Assembly: GCF_004346205.1 (NCBI RefSeq)
Contig: NZ_SMAM01000010.1
Coordinates: 1 to 60,081, forward strand
Direction: 5' to 3'
Length of the DNA: 60,081 nucleotides
Origin: Bibersteinia trehalosi
GTDB lineage: Bacteria; Pseudomonadota; Gammaproteobacteria; Enterobacterales; Pasteurellaceae
Shown: positions 17,058 to 26,663 of the stretch, piece after piece
Layout of the letters: every line of letters begins with the position of its first letter
How positions within the stretch are numbered: the first letter of the stretch is position 1
Notes under the pieces: model-generated
What the model was told of the DNA's origin: nothing
Seen by the model: the letters and a program-made list of their open reading frames with translations, nothing else
The model's database searches: none
Translations under genes and position numbers: made by a program

Positions 17058-17819
17058 TTATACTATAATAACTTGAATGCCTTTCTGTTCAATTCTTTCT
17101 TTCATTTCTTCTGAAAGCTGGCTATCGCTAATCACCACATCAATTTTTTCCAAACCACAGACGATATTTGGGCTTTTACGTCCAAATTTGGTGGAATCGG
17201 CAAGTACCACAATTTTCTTTGCTGCACGGCACATAGCGGAACTTACCCCATAGATTTCATTAAACGTGGTTAAGCCAACTTCTAGATCAAAACCATCAGT
17301 GCCAATAAATAACGTGTCAAAGGTAGAATCATTAAAAGCCGATTCGGCAAAATAACCATGAAATGAAGCGGAGCGTTCACGATAAGTACCACCTGAAATC
17401 ATTAAATTGTAATTTTTTTTCAGTTGAGTAATACCATTGATAATATGCAAACTATTTGTCATCACGGTTAAATTATCAAATTTAACCAAATGCGGAATCA
17501 TTTGTAATACGGTGCTACCTGCATCCATAATAATGGAATCGCCATCATTAATTAGTTCACTGGCTTTTTGCCCTATCTTTTGTTTTTGAAGCAAATTGAT
17601 ATGATTTTTTTGATCAATACTGGCATCAAATACTTCATCTTGCAAAATGACAACGCTTCCGTAAGTGCGTAACACTTTATTTTGCTGTTCTAGCACGGTG
17701 AGATCTTTACGAATGGTTGCCCCAGTTAATTTAAAGTATTCAGCCAATACTTCCACATCGGTTCTACCGTGCTGACTGAGGTAATCTAAAATCTGTTTTT
17801 GGCGTTCAATGGGTTTCAT
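17058..17819 (-). CDS. srlR: DeoR-family glucitol operon repressor
   Basis: The 253-residue protein has a DeoR helix-turn-helix (RQKQILDYLSQHGRTDVEVL, TGATIRKDLTVLEQ; about 5-57). A sugar-phosphate sensor domain follows with DAGSTVLQMIPHL and IGTDGFDLEVGLTTFNE. It is the last gene of the glucitol operon, as in enterobacteria, where SrlR represses the operon until glucitol 6-phosphate or a related ligand appears. No gutQ homologue follows. The phosphatase gene precedes it by 26 bp. Confidence 0.88.
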   Translation of the reverse strand: MKPIERQKQILDYLSQHGRTDVEVLAEYFKLTGATIRKDLTVLEQQNKVLRTYGSVVILQDEVFDASIDQKNHINLLQKQKIGQKASELINDGDSIIMDAGSTVLQMIPHLVKFDNLTVMTNSLHIINGITQLKKNYNLMISGGTYRERSASFHGYFAESAFNDSTFDTLFIGTDGFDLEVGLTTFNEIYGVSSAMCRAAKKIVVLADSTKFGRKSPNIVCGLEKIDVVISDSQLSEEMKERIEQKGIQVIIV

Positions 17820-17845
17820 TGCTTTTCCTACTGTTAAAAGATTAT

Positions 17846-18490
17846 TCAGTATGAAAATGTTGCCATTAGTTTTGATAAGGAATCTACTCGTTTATCAGCC
17901 AAACTAAAACGAGGATCGGCATAATTTGGATTAACAATCACGGTTTGTAACCCCGCTGCTTTCGCAGCAATTAAGCCGGTGACACTGTCTTCAATGACTA
18001 AACAATCATTGATATTCACATTCAGCTTTTGCACTGCCGTTAAATAAACCGCTGGGTGAGGTTTGCCATAAGCTTCATCATTTGCACTGCATTGCACACG
18101 AAAATAATCCCAAAGATTCAGTTTGTTAAATACCGCTTCAATAATCATCGGGGCCGAAGAGGTCGCCAGTGCGAGCGGAATGTTCTGTTTTTGTAATAAA
18201 TCCAGTAAGGGATAAAGCCCTTCCATCGCACAACCTTGCGCTAAAATCGCCTCGTAAGCATAGCGCAAAATTTGATTAGCCACTTCTTCTGCATTGGCAT
18301 TTAATTGGTAACGTTCAATCCAGATATGCGCAATTTGGTCGATACGTTTACCACGTGTTAAATGCTCACAATCTTGTTCGGTGATTTGTTGCCCAAAAGC
18401 ATGCAATGTTTTTATTTGTGCTTCAGCCCACATCGGCTCAGAATCAATAATGACACCGTCCATATCAAAAATAACAGCTTTTATTTGCAT
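17846..18490 (-). CDS. hxpB: HAD-family sugar-phosphate phosphatase (hexitol phosphatase-like)
   Basis: This 214-residue HAD subfamily IA phosphatase has motif I FDMDGVIIDSEP (8-19) with the two aspartates, motif II ATSSAP, the lysine of motif III in YGKPHPAVYL, and motif IV VIEDSVTG. Similarity to E. coli YniC/HxpB, which acts on sorbitol 6-phosphate and 2-deoxyglucose 6-phosphate, extends to the C-terminal DPRFSLADKRVDSL. Its place inside the glucitol operon suggests removal of excess hexitol phosphate. This gene is not part of the E. coli srl operon. The substrate is inferred. Confidence 0.75.
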   Translation of the reverse strand: MQIKAVIFDMDGVIIDSEPMWAEAQIKTLHAFGQQITEQDCEHLTRGKRIDQIAHIWIERYQLNANAEEVANQILRYAYEAILAQGCAMEGLYPLLDLLQKQNIPLALATSSAPMIIEAVFNKLNLWDYFRVQCSANDEAYGKPHPAVYLTAVQKLNVNINDCLVIEDSVTGLIAAKAAGLQTVIVNPNYADPRFSLADKRVDSLSKLMATFSY

Positions 18491-18551
18491 ACTATTTTCC
18501 TTGCGAATTATGACACTTTTTTAGCAAAAAAGATGTGATTTGATTCAAAAT

Positions 18552-18908
18552 TTAGCGAATTAATGCAATTTTTAGTGCATTTTGTAGCGCTTTATTATTG
18601 GGAAAGGCTTGTTCAGGCTGAATTTCTGTTAGCGATTTACCCGTTAAAACAGTGGAAAAAGCCGGTTTGGCAAAAACAGAAAAGCCCTGCATAGTTAAGC
18701 ACTCTTGTACAAGATTGTGATTATCCACGGCTAAGACGATCACGGCTTTGGGCGTAAAACGCCCCTCATTTCTGCCAACCACCACTTTACCCTTTTTGGC
18801 AATCTCTGCATAAGCCTGATTAAATAAACGAATTTGTCGCCAACCAAGTAAAATCTGCAATAACCACATACAGACGGCAAAGCCGATCAAGATAGCAGTA
18901 GAACTCAT
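18552..18908 (-). CDS. srlM: Glucitol operon activator protein GutM
   Basis: The 118-residue product has an N-terminal transmembrane segment (about 5-21) and then the GutM pattern LGWRQIRLFNQAYAEIAKKGKVVVGRNEGRFTP and VIVLAVDNHN. In E. coli GutM activates the srl operon by an unclear route. It follows srlD with a 51-bp gap occupied by a strong hairpin. Confidence 0.88.
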   Translation of the reverse strand: MSSTAILIGFAVCMWLLQILLGWRQIRLFNQAYAEIAKKGKVVVGRNEGRFTPKAVIVLAVDNHNLVQECLTMQGFSVFAKPAFSTVLTGKSLTEIQPEQAFPNNKALQNALKIALIR

Positions 18909-18929
18909 TTTTTCTCCTTAACCGTCAAT

Positions 18930-18956
18930 CATAGAGGGGGTTTCACCCCCTCTATG
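18930..18956 (-). other. Intra-operon RNA hairpin between srlD and gutM
   Basis: CATAGAGGGGGT (18930-18941) pairs perfectly with 18945-18956 over a 3-nt loop. No T run follows on the transcribed strand, so it is unlikely to stop transcription. It would protect upstream enzyme mRNA from 3-prime decay and lower expression of the downstream regulators. Confidence 0.6.
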
Positions 18957-18959
18957 TCA

Positions 18960-19739
18960 TTAGAACATTACCTGCCCACCAGTAATATTGATGGATTGTC
19001 CTGTGCAATACGCGGCTTGCTCGCTGGCATAGAAGCGAAGCACATTTAATACATCTTGGTAATCACATCCTCGTTTTAATGGGACTTTATCAATATAAAC
19101 CTGCTCCACTTCGCTTTCAGGAATACCCAATTTTTTGGCGTATTGTGGAATCAATGATTGGAACATTGGCGATTTAAGTAAATTACCTAACATTAATGAA
19201 TGTACGGTGATACCGTGCTCTGCTAAATCAAGGGCTAACGATTGAGTTAAGCCAACTCCGCCAAATTTTGCCGCACTATATCCTGAATTATGCTTACTCC
19301 CCACTTTACCTGATTTGGAGTTAATTTGGATAATGCGCCCTTTAATACCATCTCGGATCATTAATCGAGAAAAATGTTTGGCAGAAAGGAAATAGCCAGT
19401 TAAATTCACTTTCACAGATAAATCAAAATCTTTCAAATCAAAATCTGTGATTTTGGCTGCTTTGGCTGTCCCTGCACTATATACCACTAAATCTACACGT
19501 CCAAATGCCTCATCAGTGGCTTTTGCCATCGCTTCCACGCTGGTCTCATTGGTTGCATCGACTTGTACGCCAATCGCATTTTCTGCACCATATTTGCCAT
19601 TAATAATGCCCGCAACCGCCTGTGCATTTTCACCATTTAAGTCTGCCACCACAACCCGATAACCACTGTCAGCAAGTCCTTCACTTAAAAAAGCCCCTAA
19701 GGTTTGACCACCACCAACAACAACTGCTACTTTTTTCAT
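18960..19739 (-). CDS. srlD: Sorbitol-6-phosphate 2-dehydrogenase
   Basis: SrlD oxidises sorbitol 6-phosphate to fructose 6-phosphate with NAD. The 259-residue short-chain dehydrogenase has the glycine motif near the N-terminus (VVGGGQTLGAFL), an acidic residue for NAD (VADLN), the YSAG strand-4 motif, the catalytic serine in INSKSGKVG, and YSAAK (Y about 156, K about 160). It lies 13 bp after srlB in the operon. Confidence 0.95.
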   Translation of the reverse strand: MKKVAVVVGGGQTLGAFLSEGLADSGYRVVVADLNGENAQAVAGIINGKYGAENAIGVQVDATNETSVEAMAKATDEAFGRVDLVVYSAGTAKAAKITDFDLKDFDLSVKVNLTGYFLSAKHFSRLMIRDGIKGRIIQINSKSGKVGSKHNSGYSAAKFGGVGLTQSLALDLAEHGITVHSLMLGNLLKSPMFQSLIPQYAKKLGIPESEVEQVYIDKVPLKRGCDYQDVLNVLRFYASEQAAYCTGQSINITGGQVMF

Positions 19740-19752
19740 TTTAAAATCCCTC

Positions 19753-20118
19753 TTAATTATTTAAAAAGACAAACTCACTGCCTACGCTAATTTCATTTGG
19801 CACATCGCCCTGTAAGTGAATAGAACCTGGAAATTGTGCTTCGCTTGCCCCATCAAAAAACAGTGTAATATGCCCAAGTTGAGCTAAGTTTTCTGAGGCG
19901 ACCTCCCCTACGGCGGTAATAGGATAACGCTTGGCGTTAATCTGTAATTCCCCCCCTACGGCAAGAGGTTGTTTTAAATCATCATGGCTATGCACAAAGC
20001 AGTAATCCACAACATCTGCTGGTGCGCCACTTTTAAACATAATCAACATATTGTCTTGCAATGCATCTTGGGCAAAATCGCCAATTTGCTCCACGACCAC
20101 TTGATAAATAACGCTCAT
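19753..20118 (-). CDS. srlB: Glucitol/sorbitol PTS component IIA
   Basis: This 121-residue cytoplasmic IIA domain passes phosphate from HPr to the glucitol IIB. The Gut-type IIA fold is recognisable from FKSGAPADVVDYCFVHSHDD, with the likely phospho-histidine in the VHSHDD segment (about 43-48), and from the TAVGEVASENLAQLGHITLFF strand-rich region. It lies 9 bp after srlE. Confidence 0.94.
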   Translation of the reverse strand: MSVIYQVVVEQIGDFAQDALQDNMLIMFKSGAPADVVDYCFVHSHDDLKQPLAVGGELQINAKRYPITAVGEVASENLAQLGHITLFFDGASEAQFPGSIHLQGDVPNEISVGSEFVFLNN

Positions 20119-20127
20119 TGTTTTTCC

Positions 20128-21126
20128 TTATGAATAGATGAAACCAGACACTAACCACGCCACTAATACAGTCGGCGCACCTGTTAAGAAGCGGCTGACT
20201 AATACAGATGGCACCCCAACACGCACCGTATCTTGTTTGGCTTCTGCCATAGATAAACCAACGGGGATAAAATCACAGGCCGCTTGCGCATTGATGGCAA
20301 AAAGTGCTGGTAGTGCCAAATGCGGCGGAATATTACCTAACCCTATCTGTACCCCAACTAATACGCCAATCACTTGTGCAATGACAGCACCAGGGCCTAA
20401 GAATGGTGAAAGCAATGGGAAAGAACAAATTAACGCAAGAGTCACTAAACCGAGTGGATTGGTTGCTAACGGCGTTAATGCATGTGCAATTAAGTCTCCA
20501 ATACCTGATGCCATAATGATCCCGATCAGGGCTGATACAAACGCCATAAATGGCAAAATGGTTTTTAATACTGTTTCAATGGTTTCACGCCCTGCTTGGT
20601 AAAACACCGCAACGACTGATCCCATACCTGTGCCGATTTTTGCCAGCAGACCGTCACTCTGTTCGGTGATTTTTTTGCTACTGTCATACTCACGGTAAGC
20701 GGTCGGATTTTCACTATTTTTTGCAGAATTTTCTGTAGATTGCACCGCTTGCACATCATCATCTTTTACATGAATATTGTTTGGTTTTACTGCAGAAACA
20801 TAAATATCTTCCACAATAAACTGTGCTAACGGGCCAGATTTCCCTGTGGTATGAATGTTGATTGTGGGAATACGGCGTTTTGGATAAAGCCCACAGCGTA
20901 ACACGCCGCCACAATCAATAATGGCCACCCCGATCTCTTCTTGTGGAGGTTCGCCATCTTTAAAACCGTCTACAGCTTCCCAGCCAGTGAGTTCTACTAA
21001 GCGATCAACGATTGCAGGGCGCGTTCCCCCTGTTACATATACAATTTTTTTCCCTTCAACCACAGGGATAGAAAGAGGACCGCCCCAACCGCCATTGCCT
21101 TTTTCAATATAAATTACTTTACTCAT
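20128..21126 (-). CDS. srlE: Glucitol/sorbitol PTS component IIBC (SrlE)
   Basis: The 332-residue membrane protein combines the IIB domain with part of IIC. The N-terminal [18 protein letters not shown] and the phospho-cysteine region ECGG-like [19 protein letters not shown] (about 70-88) mark IIB. After a hydrophilic linker come at least four membrane segments (about 180-330), with [16 protein letters not shown] between them. The gene follows srlA by 28 bp. Length and order match enterobacterial srlE. Confidence 0.95.
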   Translation of the reverse strand: MSKVIYIEKGNGGWGGPLSIPVVEGKKIVYVTGGTRPAIVDRLVELTGWEAVDGFKDGEPPQEEIGVAIIDCGGVLRCGLYPKRRIPTINIHTTGKSGPLAQFIVEDIYVSAVKPNNIHVKDDDVQAVQSTENSAKNSENPTAYREYDSSKKITEQSDGLLAKIGTGMGSVVAVFYQAGRETIETVLKTILPFMAFVSALIGIIMASGIGDLIAHALTPLATNPLGLVTLALICSFPLLSPFLGPGAVIAQVIGVLVGVQIGLGNIPPHLALPALFAINAQAACDFIPVGLSMAEAKQDTVRVGVPSVLVSRFLTGAPTVLVAWLVSGFIYS

Positions 21127-21154
21127 AGCTTGCTCCTATTTTTTCATTCTGCTT

Positions 21155-21709
21155 TTATTTTGCAAGATGAACTTCTCGTTCTAATTGAATACCCATTCGT
21201 TTTTCAAAAATCTTCGTTGTAAAATCGGTTATCCAACCACGGAAGAAGTTGGTAAATAAACCCACTAAGAAGTAGCTGACGGCTAATGGGCCGAGTGGCA
21301 AACCAAGCGTGGTTAAGCCTTGCGCAATACCTAAATAAACAAAAAGCTCACCTGGATTGATATGGGGAAATAAACCGTTCATTGAGTGGCAACTATAAGA
21401 GGCCGCCGCATAATAACTTGGTTTATAACGTTCTGGTAAAAAGCGACCTAAACTTAATGTCATTGGATTACAAAATACGAAAGTACCAATTAACGGTAAT
21501 AAAAAATAACGGGAGAAGGGATTGCCTGAACTGCGTTGTGCCAAGCGTTCAATACGCTCTTGCCCTATAAAATAAATAAGTGCATTCATCACAACTAACA
21601 ATGAAATCAATAATGGCAAAATGCCAGTCACCATACCGACAAACACCTCACCGCCTTTTTGGAATAGACCGATGAACCACTCGGCTCCTTTGGTAATAGA
21701 TTCGATCAT
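21155..21709 (-). CDS. srlA: Glucitol/sorbitol PTS component IIC2 (SrlA)
   Basis: This 184-residue integral membrane protein forms the glucitol channel with SrlE. It opens [20 protein letters not shown] and has the family stretch [26 protein letters not shown] (positions about 78-103) and [17 protein letters not shown]. It is the first gene of the operon, about 50 bp downstream of the -10 of a CRP-type promoter, with GGAGGT as ribosome-binding site. Confidence 0.95.
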   Translation of the reverse strand: MIESITKGAEWFIGLFQKGGEVFVGMVTGILPLLISLLVVMNALIYFIGQERIERLAQRSSGNPFSRYFLLPLIGTFVFCNPMTLSLGRFLPERYKPSYYAAASYSCHSMNGLFPHINPGELFVYLGIAQGLTTLGLPLGPLAVSYFLVGLFTNFFRGWITDFTTKIFEKRMGIQLEREVHLAK

Positions 21710-21760
21710 AACGACCTCCGATTTGATAGATTAGATAGGTTACTTAATGTAACGGTGGGC

Positions 21761-21803
21761 ATGATAGCGTAAATAAAAAAATAAAAATGCGATCTAGATC
21801 ACA
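21761..21803 (-). promoter_or_regulatory. Class II CRP-dependent promoter of the srl operon
   Basis: TGCGATCTAGATCACA (21788-21803) matches the CRP consensus TGTGA-N6-TCACA at nine of ten positions. A -10-like TATCAT lies at 21761-21766, its centre 32 bp from the CRP centre. That puts CRP near -41.5, the class II position. Upstream, TTTCATT/AATGAAA (21826-21843) is a possible repressor operator. Confidence 0.7.
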
Positions 21804-21911
21804 AAATGAAAATAAAATAAAATATTTTCATTTCAGAATGAAATAAAATAAAAATTATGCAAAAAATTCCCTAAATTTTACCGCTTGCTGTATAATCCAC
21901 CTCTTTTTTAC

Positions 21912-21950
21912 TCTGTGGTTCGAAAACCTCCCACGCTAAAAAACTAAGGA
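21912..21950 (+). promoter_or_regulatory. preQ1-I riboswitch upstream of queC
   Basis: TCTGTGGTTCGAAAACCTCC and the following CACGCTAAAAAACTAAGGA match the compact preQ1 class I aptamer: a GTGG/CCAC hairpin with a C-rich loop, then an A-rich tail that folds back as a pseudoknot. The tail ends in AAGGA, the queC ribosome-binding site 6 bases before the ATG. Ligand binding would therefore hide it and block translation of queCD. Confidence 0.9.
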
Positions 21951-21955
21951 ACAAT

Positions 21956-22618
21956 ATGAACAAACCTAAAAAGGCTGTCGTGATTTTTTCCGGCGGCCAA
22001 GATTCAACTACCTGTCTATTTCAGGCAATTCACGAATTCGGCAAAGAGAATGTTGAAGTCATCACCTTTCAATATGGGCAACGCCACGCTATTGAGCTAG
22101 AAAAAGCAAAATGGATAGCACAAGATCTCGGCATTAAACAGACTTTAATTGATACTTCCGTGATCAAAGCTATTACAAGTAATGCGTTGATGTCTGAATC
22201 TGAAATCAAGCAAGAAGGCAATACACCAAATACGTTTGTTGATGGTCGCAATGCCTTGTTTCTACTCTACACGGCAATTTATGCCAAAGGCCAAGGCATT
22301 CAAACTATTTTTACGGGGGTATGTGAAACTGATTTTAGTGGCTACCCTGACTGCCGAGATGTATTCATCAAATCAATGAATGTAACACTCAATTTAGCGA
22401 TGGATTACAACTTCAACATTCGCACGCCATTGATGTATCTCACCAAAAAAGAGACGTGGGCATTAGCCGATGAGCTTGGTGCTTTTGATTATATTCGTGA
22501 GCATACTCACACTTGCTATTTAGGCGTAGAGGGCGGCTGCCATACTTGTCCAAGTTGCATATTGCGTGAAAAAGGCTTAAACGAATATCTTGCCGAAAAG
22601 GAGCAAAACAATGCATAA
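21956..22618 (+). CDS. queC: 7-cyano-7-deazaguanine (preQ0) synthase QueC
   Basis: QueC converts 7-carboxy-7-deazaguanine to preQ0 with ATP and ammonia. The 220-residue protein has the PP-loop [10 protein letters not shown] (12-21), the FQYGQRH segment, and a four-cysteine zinc site near the C-terminus (C187 region, then [12 protein letters not shown]). It is directly behind a preQ1 riboswitch and overlaps queD by 8 bp. Confidence 0.97.
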   Translation: MNKPKKAVVIFSGGQDSTTCLFQAIHEFGKENVEVITFQYGQRHAIELEKAKWIAQDLGIKQTLIDTSVIKAITSNALMSESEIKQEGNTPNTFVDGRNALFLLYTAIYAKGQGIQTIFTGVCETDFSGYPDCRDVFIKSMNVTLNLAMDYNFNIRTPLMYLTKKETWALADELGAFDYIREHTHTCYLGVEGGCHTCPSCILREKGLNEYLAEKEQNNA

Positions 22619-23033
22619 AATCGCTAAAGAATTTAGTTTTGACATGGCACATATGCTTGATGGACACGATGGTAAATGCCAAAACCTTCATGGTCATACC
22701 TATAAATTACAAGTAGAAGTGTGTGGCGAGCTGATTGAAAGCGGTGCTAAAAACGGTATGGTGATTGATTTTTCTGATCTCAAAGCCATTGTGAAAAGAG
22801 AAATTTTAGATCAGATGGATCACGCTTTTATCTATGATTCCACCTCTGAACGTGAATGCCAAGTGGCAAAGCTCCTTACCGATCTGAAATCCAAAAACTA
22901 CGGTATTCCTATGCGCACCACTGCTGAAAATATGGCGAAGTATATGTTTGATAAATTAAGCCAAGCGGGATTGCCTGTGAGTTTGATTCGGTTGTGGGAG
23001 ACACCTACGTCGTATTGTGAGTACTCAGAATAA
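22611..23033 (+). CDS. queD: 6-carboxy-5,6,7,8-tetrahydropterin synthase QueD
   Basis: QueD makes 6-carboxytetrahydropterin from dihydroneopterin triphosphate. The 140-residue protein has the zinc histidines in [21 protein letters not shown] (about 11-31; C24 is the catalytic cysteine) and the acidic/His pair later (QMDHAFI). I chose the ATG at 22611, with AAAAGGAGC upstream, inside the end of queC. An in-frame start at 22590 lacks a site. Confidence 0.95.
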   Translation: MHKIAKEFSFDMAHMLDGHDGKCQNLHGHTYKLQVEVCGELIESGAKNGMVIDFSDLKAIVKREILDQMDHAFIYDSTSERECQVAKLLTDLKSKNYGIPMRTTAENMAKYMFDKLSQAGLPVSLIRLWETPTSYCEYSE

Positions 23034-23054
23034 TTTTTATCGCATTATATTTTG

Positions 23055-23127
23055 TGTAGGGGCGGACCGATGTGTCCGCCCCAATGCTCAATGAATTAAA
23101 TGGGCGGACTCATCGGCCGCCCCTACA
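23055..23127. repeat. TAGGGGCG-type paired palindrome element, copy 1
   Basis: A 73-bp unit begins GTAGGGGCGGACCGATG and ends in its near-complement CATCGGCCGCCCCTAC. Each end also forms its own short hairpin (GGGCGGAC...GTCCGCCC). It fills the queD-queE gap. Related elements occur at 37071, 38451, 43995, 45850, 49268, 52324 and 55264. Confidence 0.75.
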
Positions 23128-23151
23128 TCAATCAACTAATTATCCTCTGAC

Positions 23152-23766
23152 ATGAATACTCCCCAATACCGAATTGTAGAAATCTTTGAAACCCTTCAAG
23201 GTGAAGGCTTTAACACAGGCATGCCGAGCATTTTTATCCGTTTTGGCAAATGCAACCTCGCTTGCCCTTGGTGCGATACCAATTACAACCAATTTGAGAT
23301 GAAAAGCCTTGATGAAATTATGCAAACCGTGCGGAATTTCACCGCTAAAAATATCATTATCACAGGAGGCGAGCCAACTATCCAACCCGATTTGGAAATT
23401 CTGCTTAATCAACTCAAAGCCGAAGGCTATTTTATTGCAATTGAAACCAACGGCTTAAAACCTGTGCCGTTGCAAATTGATTACATCGCCACTAGCCCCA
23501 AACGACTGTATCAGAAAAACTATCTTAAACACCATATTCCCTATGCGAATGAAGTGCGAATTGTGGTGGACGATGATGTACTCGATTTTTGTGAGCAAAT
23601 TGAAAACACCATAAAAGCCGAACGCTACTATCTTTCCCCTTGTGAAAAAGATGGTGTGATGAATATGCTTGAAACTATTACCCAGCTAGGCTTATTAAAT
23701 CAACGCCTAAATAAACCGAAATGGCAGTTGAGTATTCAAACGCATAAGATTGCTGGGATTGAGTAA
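23152..23766 (+). CDS. queE: 7-carboxy-7-deazaguanine synthase QueE
   Basis: QueE is a radical-SAM enzyme that contracts 6-carboxytetrahydropterin to 7-carboxy-7-deazaguanine. The 204-residue product has ETLQGEGFNTGMPSIFIRF and the cluster motif C-X3-C-X2-C in KCNLACPWCDTNY (about 33-40). The SAM-binding ITGGEPTIQP follows. It completes queC-queD-queE, separated from queD by a palindromic repeat element. Confidence 0.96.
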   Translation: MNTPQYRIVEIFETLQGEGFNTGMPSIFIRFGKCNLACPWCDTNYNQFEMKSLDEIMQTVRNFTAKNIIITGGEPTIQPDLEILLNQLKAEGYFIAIETNGLKPVPLQIDYIATSPKRLYQKNYLKHHIPYANEVRIVVDDDVLDFCEQIENTIKAERYYLSPCEKDGVMNMLETITQLGLLNQRLNKPKWQLSIQTHKIAGIE

Positions 23767-23783
23767 TTTTGTAGATTTTTGGC

Positions 23784-23828
23784 AAAAATAAACCGCTTGC
23801 AACATAACATTACAAGCGGTTTATTTTT
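23784..23828. terminator. Bidirectional terminator built from two inverted uptake sequences
   Basis: A perfect 16-bp stem (23784-23799 with 23813-23828, 13-nt loop) contains AACCGCTTG and CAAGCGGTT. It ends in A and T runs between convergent queE and gor. Confidence 0.9.
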
Positions 23829-23844
23829 ATCAAAAATTTGCAAA

Positions 23845-25212
23845 TTAACGCATTGTCACAAACTCTTCCGAGCCGGTTGGGTGGATTGCCACAGTATTAT
23901 CAAAATCAGCTTTGGTTGCGCCCATTTTGATTGCCACAGCAAAGCCTTGGATCATTTCGTCTACGCCAAAGCCAATTCCGTGTAATCCAACAACTTTTTC
24001 ATCTTCACCGACGCAGACTAATTTCATTTTGCACGGTTGACGGTGTTGGGTTACCGCGGTGTACATTGCGGTGAATGATGATTTATACACTTTCACATTC
24101 TCTGCACCGTATTGCTCAATCGCCTGTGGTTCCGTTAAGCCGACTGTGCCAATAGGTGGGTGGCTGAAAATCACGGTTGGTACAAGATTGTAATCTAAAT
24201 GCTCGTTCGGTTTATTGTTGAATAAACGTTCAGATAAGCGTCTGCCTGCGGCAACGGCAACAGGGGTGAGTTCAATACCGCCTTCAATAATATCACCTAC
24301 CGCATAGATATTTGGCACATTGGTGTTTTGGAATTTATCTACTTTAATATAACCTCGAGCATTGGTTTCTACACCTGTAACGACCAAGTTGATCACATCA
24401 GTCGCAGGTTCACGTCCAATTGCCCAAATTAAGGTTTCAACGGTTTGGCTGCGCCCATCTTCTAATTTCACCGTGACGCTACCATCTGCATTTTTATCGA
24501 TTTCTTGCGGAATGGCGTGAGTATGTAAGGTGATGCCATCTTGTGCTAACACTTCTAATAAAGTTTCTACAATTAACGGATCTTGATTACGCAATGGTGC
24601 ATGCTGGCGCACAAATAAATGGGTTTCTACCCCAAAACTATTGAGCACCCCTGCAAGTTCAACGGCAATATAACCCGCCCCGACAATGGCAACGCTTTTC
24701 GGTAAGGTATTTAGGGCAAAGACACCATCGGAATCAATACCATACTCTGCTCCTTTGATTGCTGGACGACTTGGTCTGCCCCCTGTGGCAATCAAAATAT
24801 GATCTGCAGTAACCAGTTCTTTTTTACCGTCTGCATATTCTACTTCAATGGTTTTCGCATCTTTAAAACGAGCGAAGCCGTTTAAAACTTCAACATTATT
24901 TTTACCTAGCACATTGCCGTAAGAGGTATGAATACGCCCGATATAAGCTTGGCGGCTCTCTACAAGTTTCTCGAAATCAAAGTTTTTCACCTCTAGATCA
25001 AAGCCGTAATCAGGTGAATAGCGATGGATTGCTTCGCTAATTTGTGCGCCGTAGAACATCACTTTTTTCGGCACACAGCCAACGTTCACACAAGTGCCCC
25101 CTAAATGTTTTGCTTCAATAATCGCACATTTTTTACCATAGCTTGCTGCACGGTTGATTGAGGCGATACCGCCGCTGCCGCCACCGATGGCGATGTAGTC
25201 ATAATGTTTCAT
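23845..25212 (-). CDS. gor: Glutathione-disulfide reductase
   Basis: Gor reduces oxidised glutathione with NADPH. The 455-residue flavoprotein has the FAD fold [17 protein letters not shown] (8-24), the redox pair [13 protein letters not shown], the NADPH fold [14 protein letters not shown], and the catalytic histidine in [12 protein letters not shown] at the C-terminus. I chose MKHYDYIA at 25212, with AAGGAACAAATT before it, over a start seven codons earlier. Confidence 0.95.
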   Translation of the reverse strand: MKHYDYIAIGGGSGGIASINRAASYGKKCAIIEAKHLGGTCVNVGCVPKKVMFYGAQISEAIHRYSPDYGFDLEVKNFDFEKLVESRQAYIGRIHTSYGNVLGKNNVEVLNGFARFKDAKTIEVEYADGKKELVTADHILIATGGRPSRPAIKGAEYGIDSDGVFALNTLPKSVAIVGAGYIAVELAGVLNSFGVETHLFVRQHAPLRNQDPLIVETLLEVLAQDGITLHTHAIPQEIDKNADGSVTVKLEDGRSQTVETLIWAIGREPATDVINLVVTGVETNARGYIKVDKFQNTNVPNIYAVGDIIEGGIELTPVAVAAGRRLSERLFNNKPNEHLDYNLVPTVIFSHPPIGTVGLTEPQAIEQYGAENVKVYKSSFTAMYTAVTQHRQPCKMKLVCVGEDEKVVGLHGIGFGVDEMIQGFAVAIKMGATKADFDNTVAIHPTGSEEFVTMR

Positions 25213-25293
25213 AATTTGTTCCTTTGTAATCAAACAAGCGGGCAGATTTTAACGTTTTTTTGCAAAATCTGCCGTTAATTAATCTGATAGCCA

Positions 25294-25821
25294 TCAATGA
25301 TGGTTAGCAACACTGTTAAGCATTTTATCAATATACGCCATTGCAATCGCAGAAATGACAAATGCCATGTGAATGATCACTTCCCACATCATTTGCGTTT
25401 GCGAAAGCTTGTTTGCGTTAATAAATGTCTGTAATAAATGAATTGAAGAAATACTGATAATTGCCATTGAAAGTTTCACCTTCAAAATTGTCGCATTAAC
25501 GTGATCTAGCCATTCTGGCTGATCTGGGTGGTTATCCACATTCAATTTAGACACAAAGGTTTCATACCCGCCTACTACAACCATTACGAGCAAGTTAGCA
25601 ATCATAACGACATCAATCAAATTCAATACGGCTAACATGATGGTGTCAGAATCCATTTGATTCAAATTGACAATCAGGTGCCAAAGCGATTTAACAAATT
25701 TATAAGCATAAACGCCTTGCACCACAATCAAACCAAGGTAAATAGGTAATTGTAGCCAACGGCTGGCAAAGATAATTTTGCTAAAGAGATTTTGATTAAG
25801 TTGAGTTTCTGATTGGGACAT
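25294..25821 (-). CDS. yqhA: YqhA/UPF0114 family membrane protein
   Basis: This 175-residue protein has about four membrane segments. It shows the family-wide motifs [42 protein letters not shown] (about 74-99) and [18 protein letters not shown]. The function of the family is not established. The start at 25821 follows GGAAAGCT. A longer in-frame start lacks such a site. It is monocistronic between gor and the nitroreductase gene, with no gene in the 151-bp gap 25822-25972. Confidence 0.85.
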   Translation of the reverse strand: MSQSETQLNQNLFSKIIFASRWLQLPIYLGLIVVQGVYAYKFVKSLWHLIVNLNQMDSDTIMLAVLNLIDVVMIANLLVMVVVGGYETFVSKLNVDNHPDQPEWLDHVNATILKVKLSMAIISISSIHLLQTFINANKLSQTQMMWEVIIHMAFVISAIAMAYIDKMLNSVANHH

Positions 25822-25972
25822 AGCTTTCCGATAACAATAAATAACAGAGGGCAAATTTTAGCATAAAACATAACGCATTTTGAACATGGGCGTTGTTTGT
25901 AATGCAGAAAGAGTAAATGATTATTTGTGCAAAATTAACTCACTATTTACCCGCTTGTTATCATTTCTAAAA

Positions 25973-26611
25973 CTATTTTTTAAAGCCTTTACCATCATTC
26001 CACGAAACCGTGTAGGCCAACGGTAATCTAGCACTTGGAATTGCTGGCACTGCGGCTTTCCCCATAGCAATGAGCATCACAGGGGCATAACGCTTGCTAT
26101 CAATGTCTAAAGTGGTTAGCACAGCTTGTTTATCGTAAATACCGATAGCGTGAGTATCATAGCCCTTATCTTTGGCTACCAGCATGAGTTGCATAGCGGC
26201 AAGTGAGGTATCTGTAAATACTTGGTCTCGAATGTCTTGCTCACTTAATTGCTGATGCATACTGAGCAGGAAATTATAAGAATTTTGTTTAAAATTCTCG
26301 TGCAAACAGCCCTGTTGAATGGAATTATCTAAAATATCCTCCAGCAATAGCTCATAGTGTAAATCAGCTAATACCATAATTAACGCAGCAGCACTTTCAC
26401 AAGGTGGCCCATTAAAGGCGACTTTATCCAGTAATTTCGCTTTTTGTTCACTATCATCCACCACGACAAATCGCCATGGCTGTAAATTCGCTTTACTTGG
26501 CGCTAATTGAGCAAGCGTGAGCATTTCTTCTAATTCCTTACGCGGAATTTTAACGCGATTATTAAACATTTTGATCGTTTTGCGTTGTGAAATCGCCTCA
26601 ATTAGTTTCAT
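25973..26611 (-). CDS. Nitroreductase-family FMN oxidoreductase
   Basis: The 212-residue protein has the nitroreductase opening ISQRKTIKMFNNRVKIPRKELEEMLTLAQLAPSKANLQPWRF (about 6-47), in which the R-K segment and Ser/Asn bind FMN. The C-terminal APVMLIAMGKAAV is also typical. The physiological substrate cannot be told from sequence. It follows sapF by 52 bp on the same strand. The start at 26611 has GGAGAG upstream. Confidence 0.82.
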   Translation of the reverse strand: MKLIEAISQRKTIKMFNNRVKIPRKELEEMLTLAQLAPSKANLQPWRFVVVDDSEQKAKLLDKVAFNGPPCESAAALIMVLADLHYELLLEDILDNSIQQGCLHENFKQNSYNFLLSMHQQLSEQDIRDQVFTDTSLAAMQLMLVAKDKGYDTHAIGIYDKQAVLTTLDIDSKRYAPVMLIAMGKAAVPAIPSARLPLAYTVSWNDGKGFKK

Positions 26612-26663
26612 TTTTCTCTCCATCGTAAAATAATCATGGCCGTTCAGAGTCTATGTCAAACGT

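Noticed and set aside
20138-20602. 154-codon frame antisense to srlE
   Set aside because: It is the mirror of a well-supported membrane gene. Its composition follows the opposite strand.
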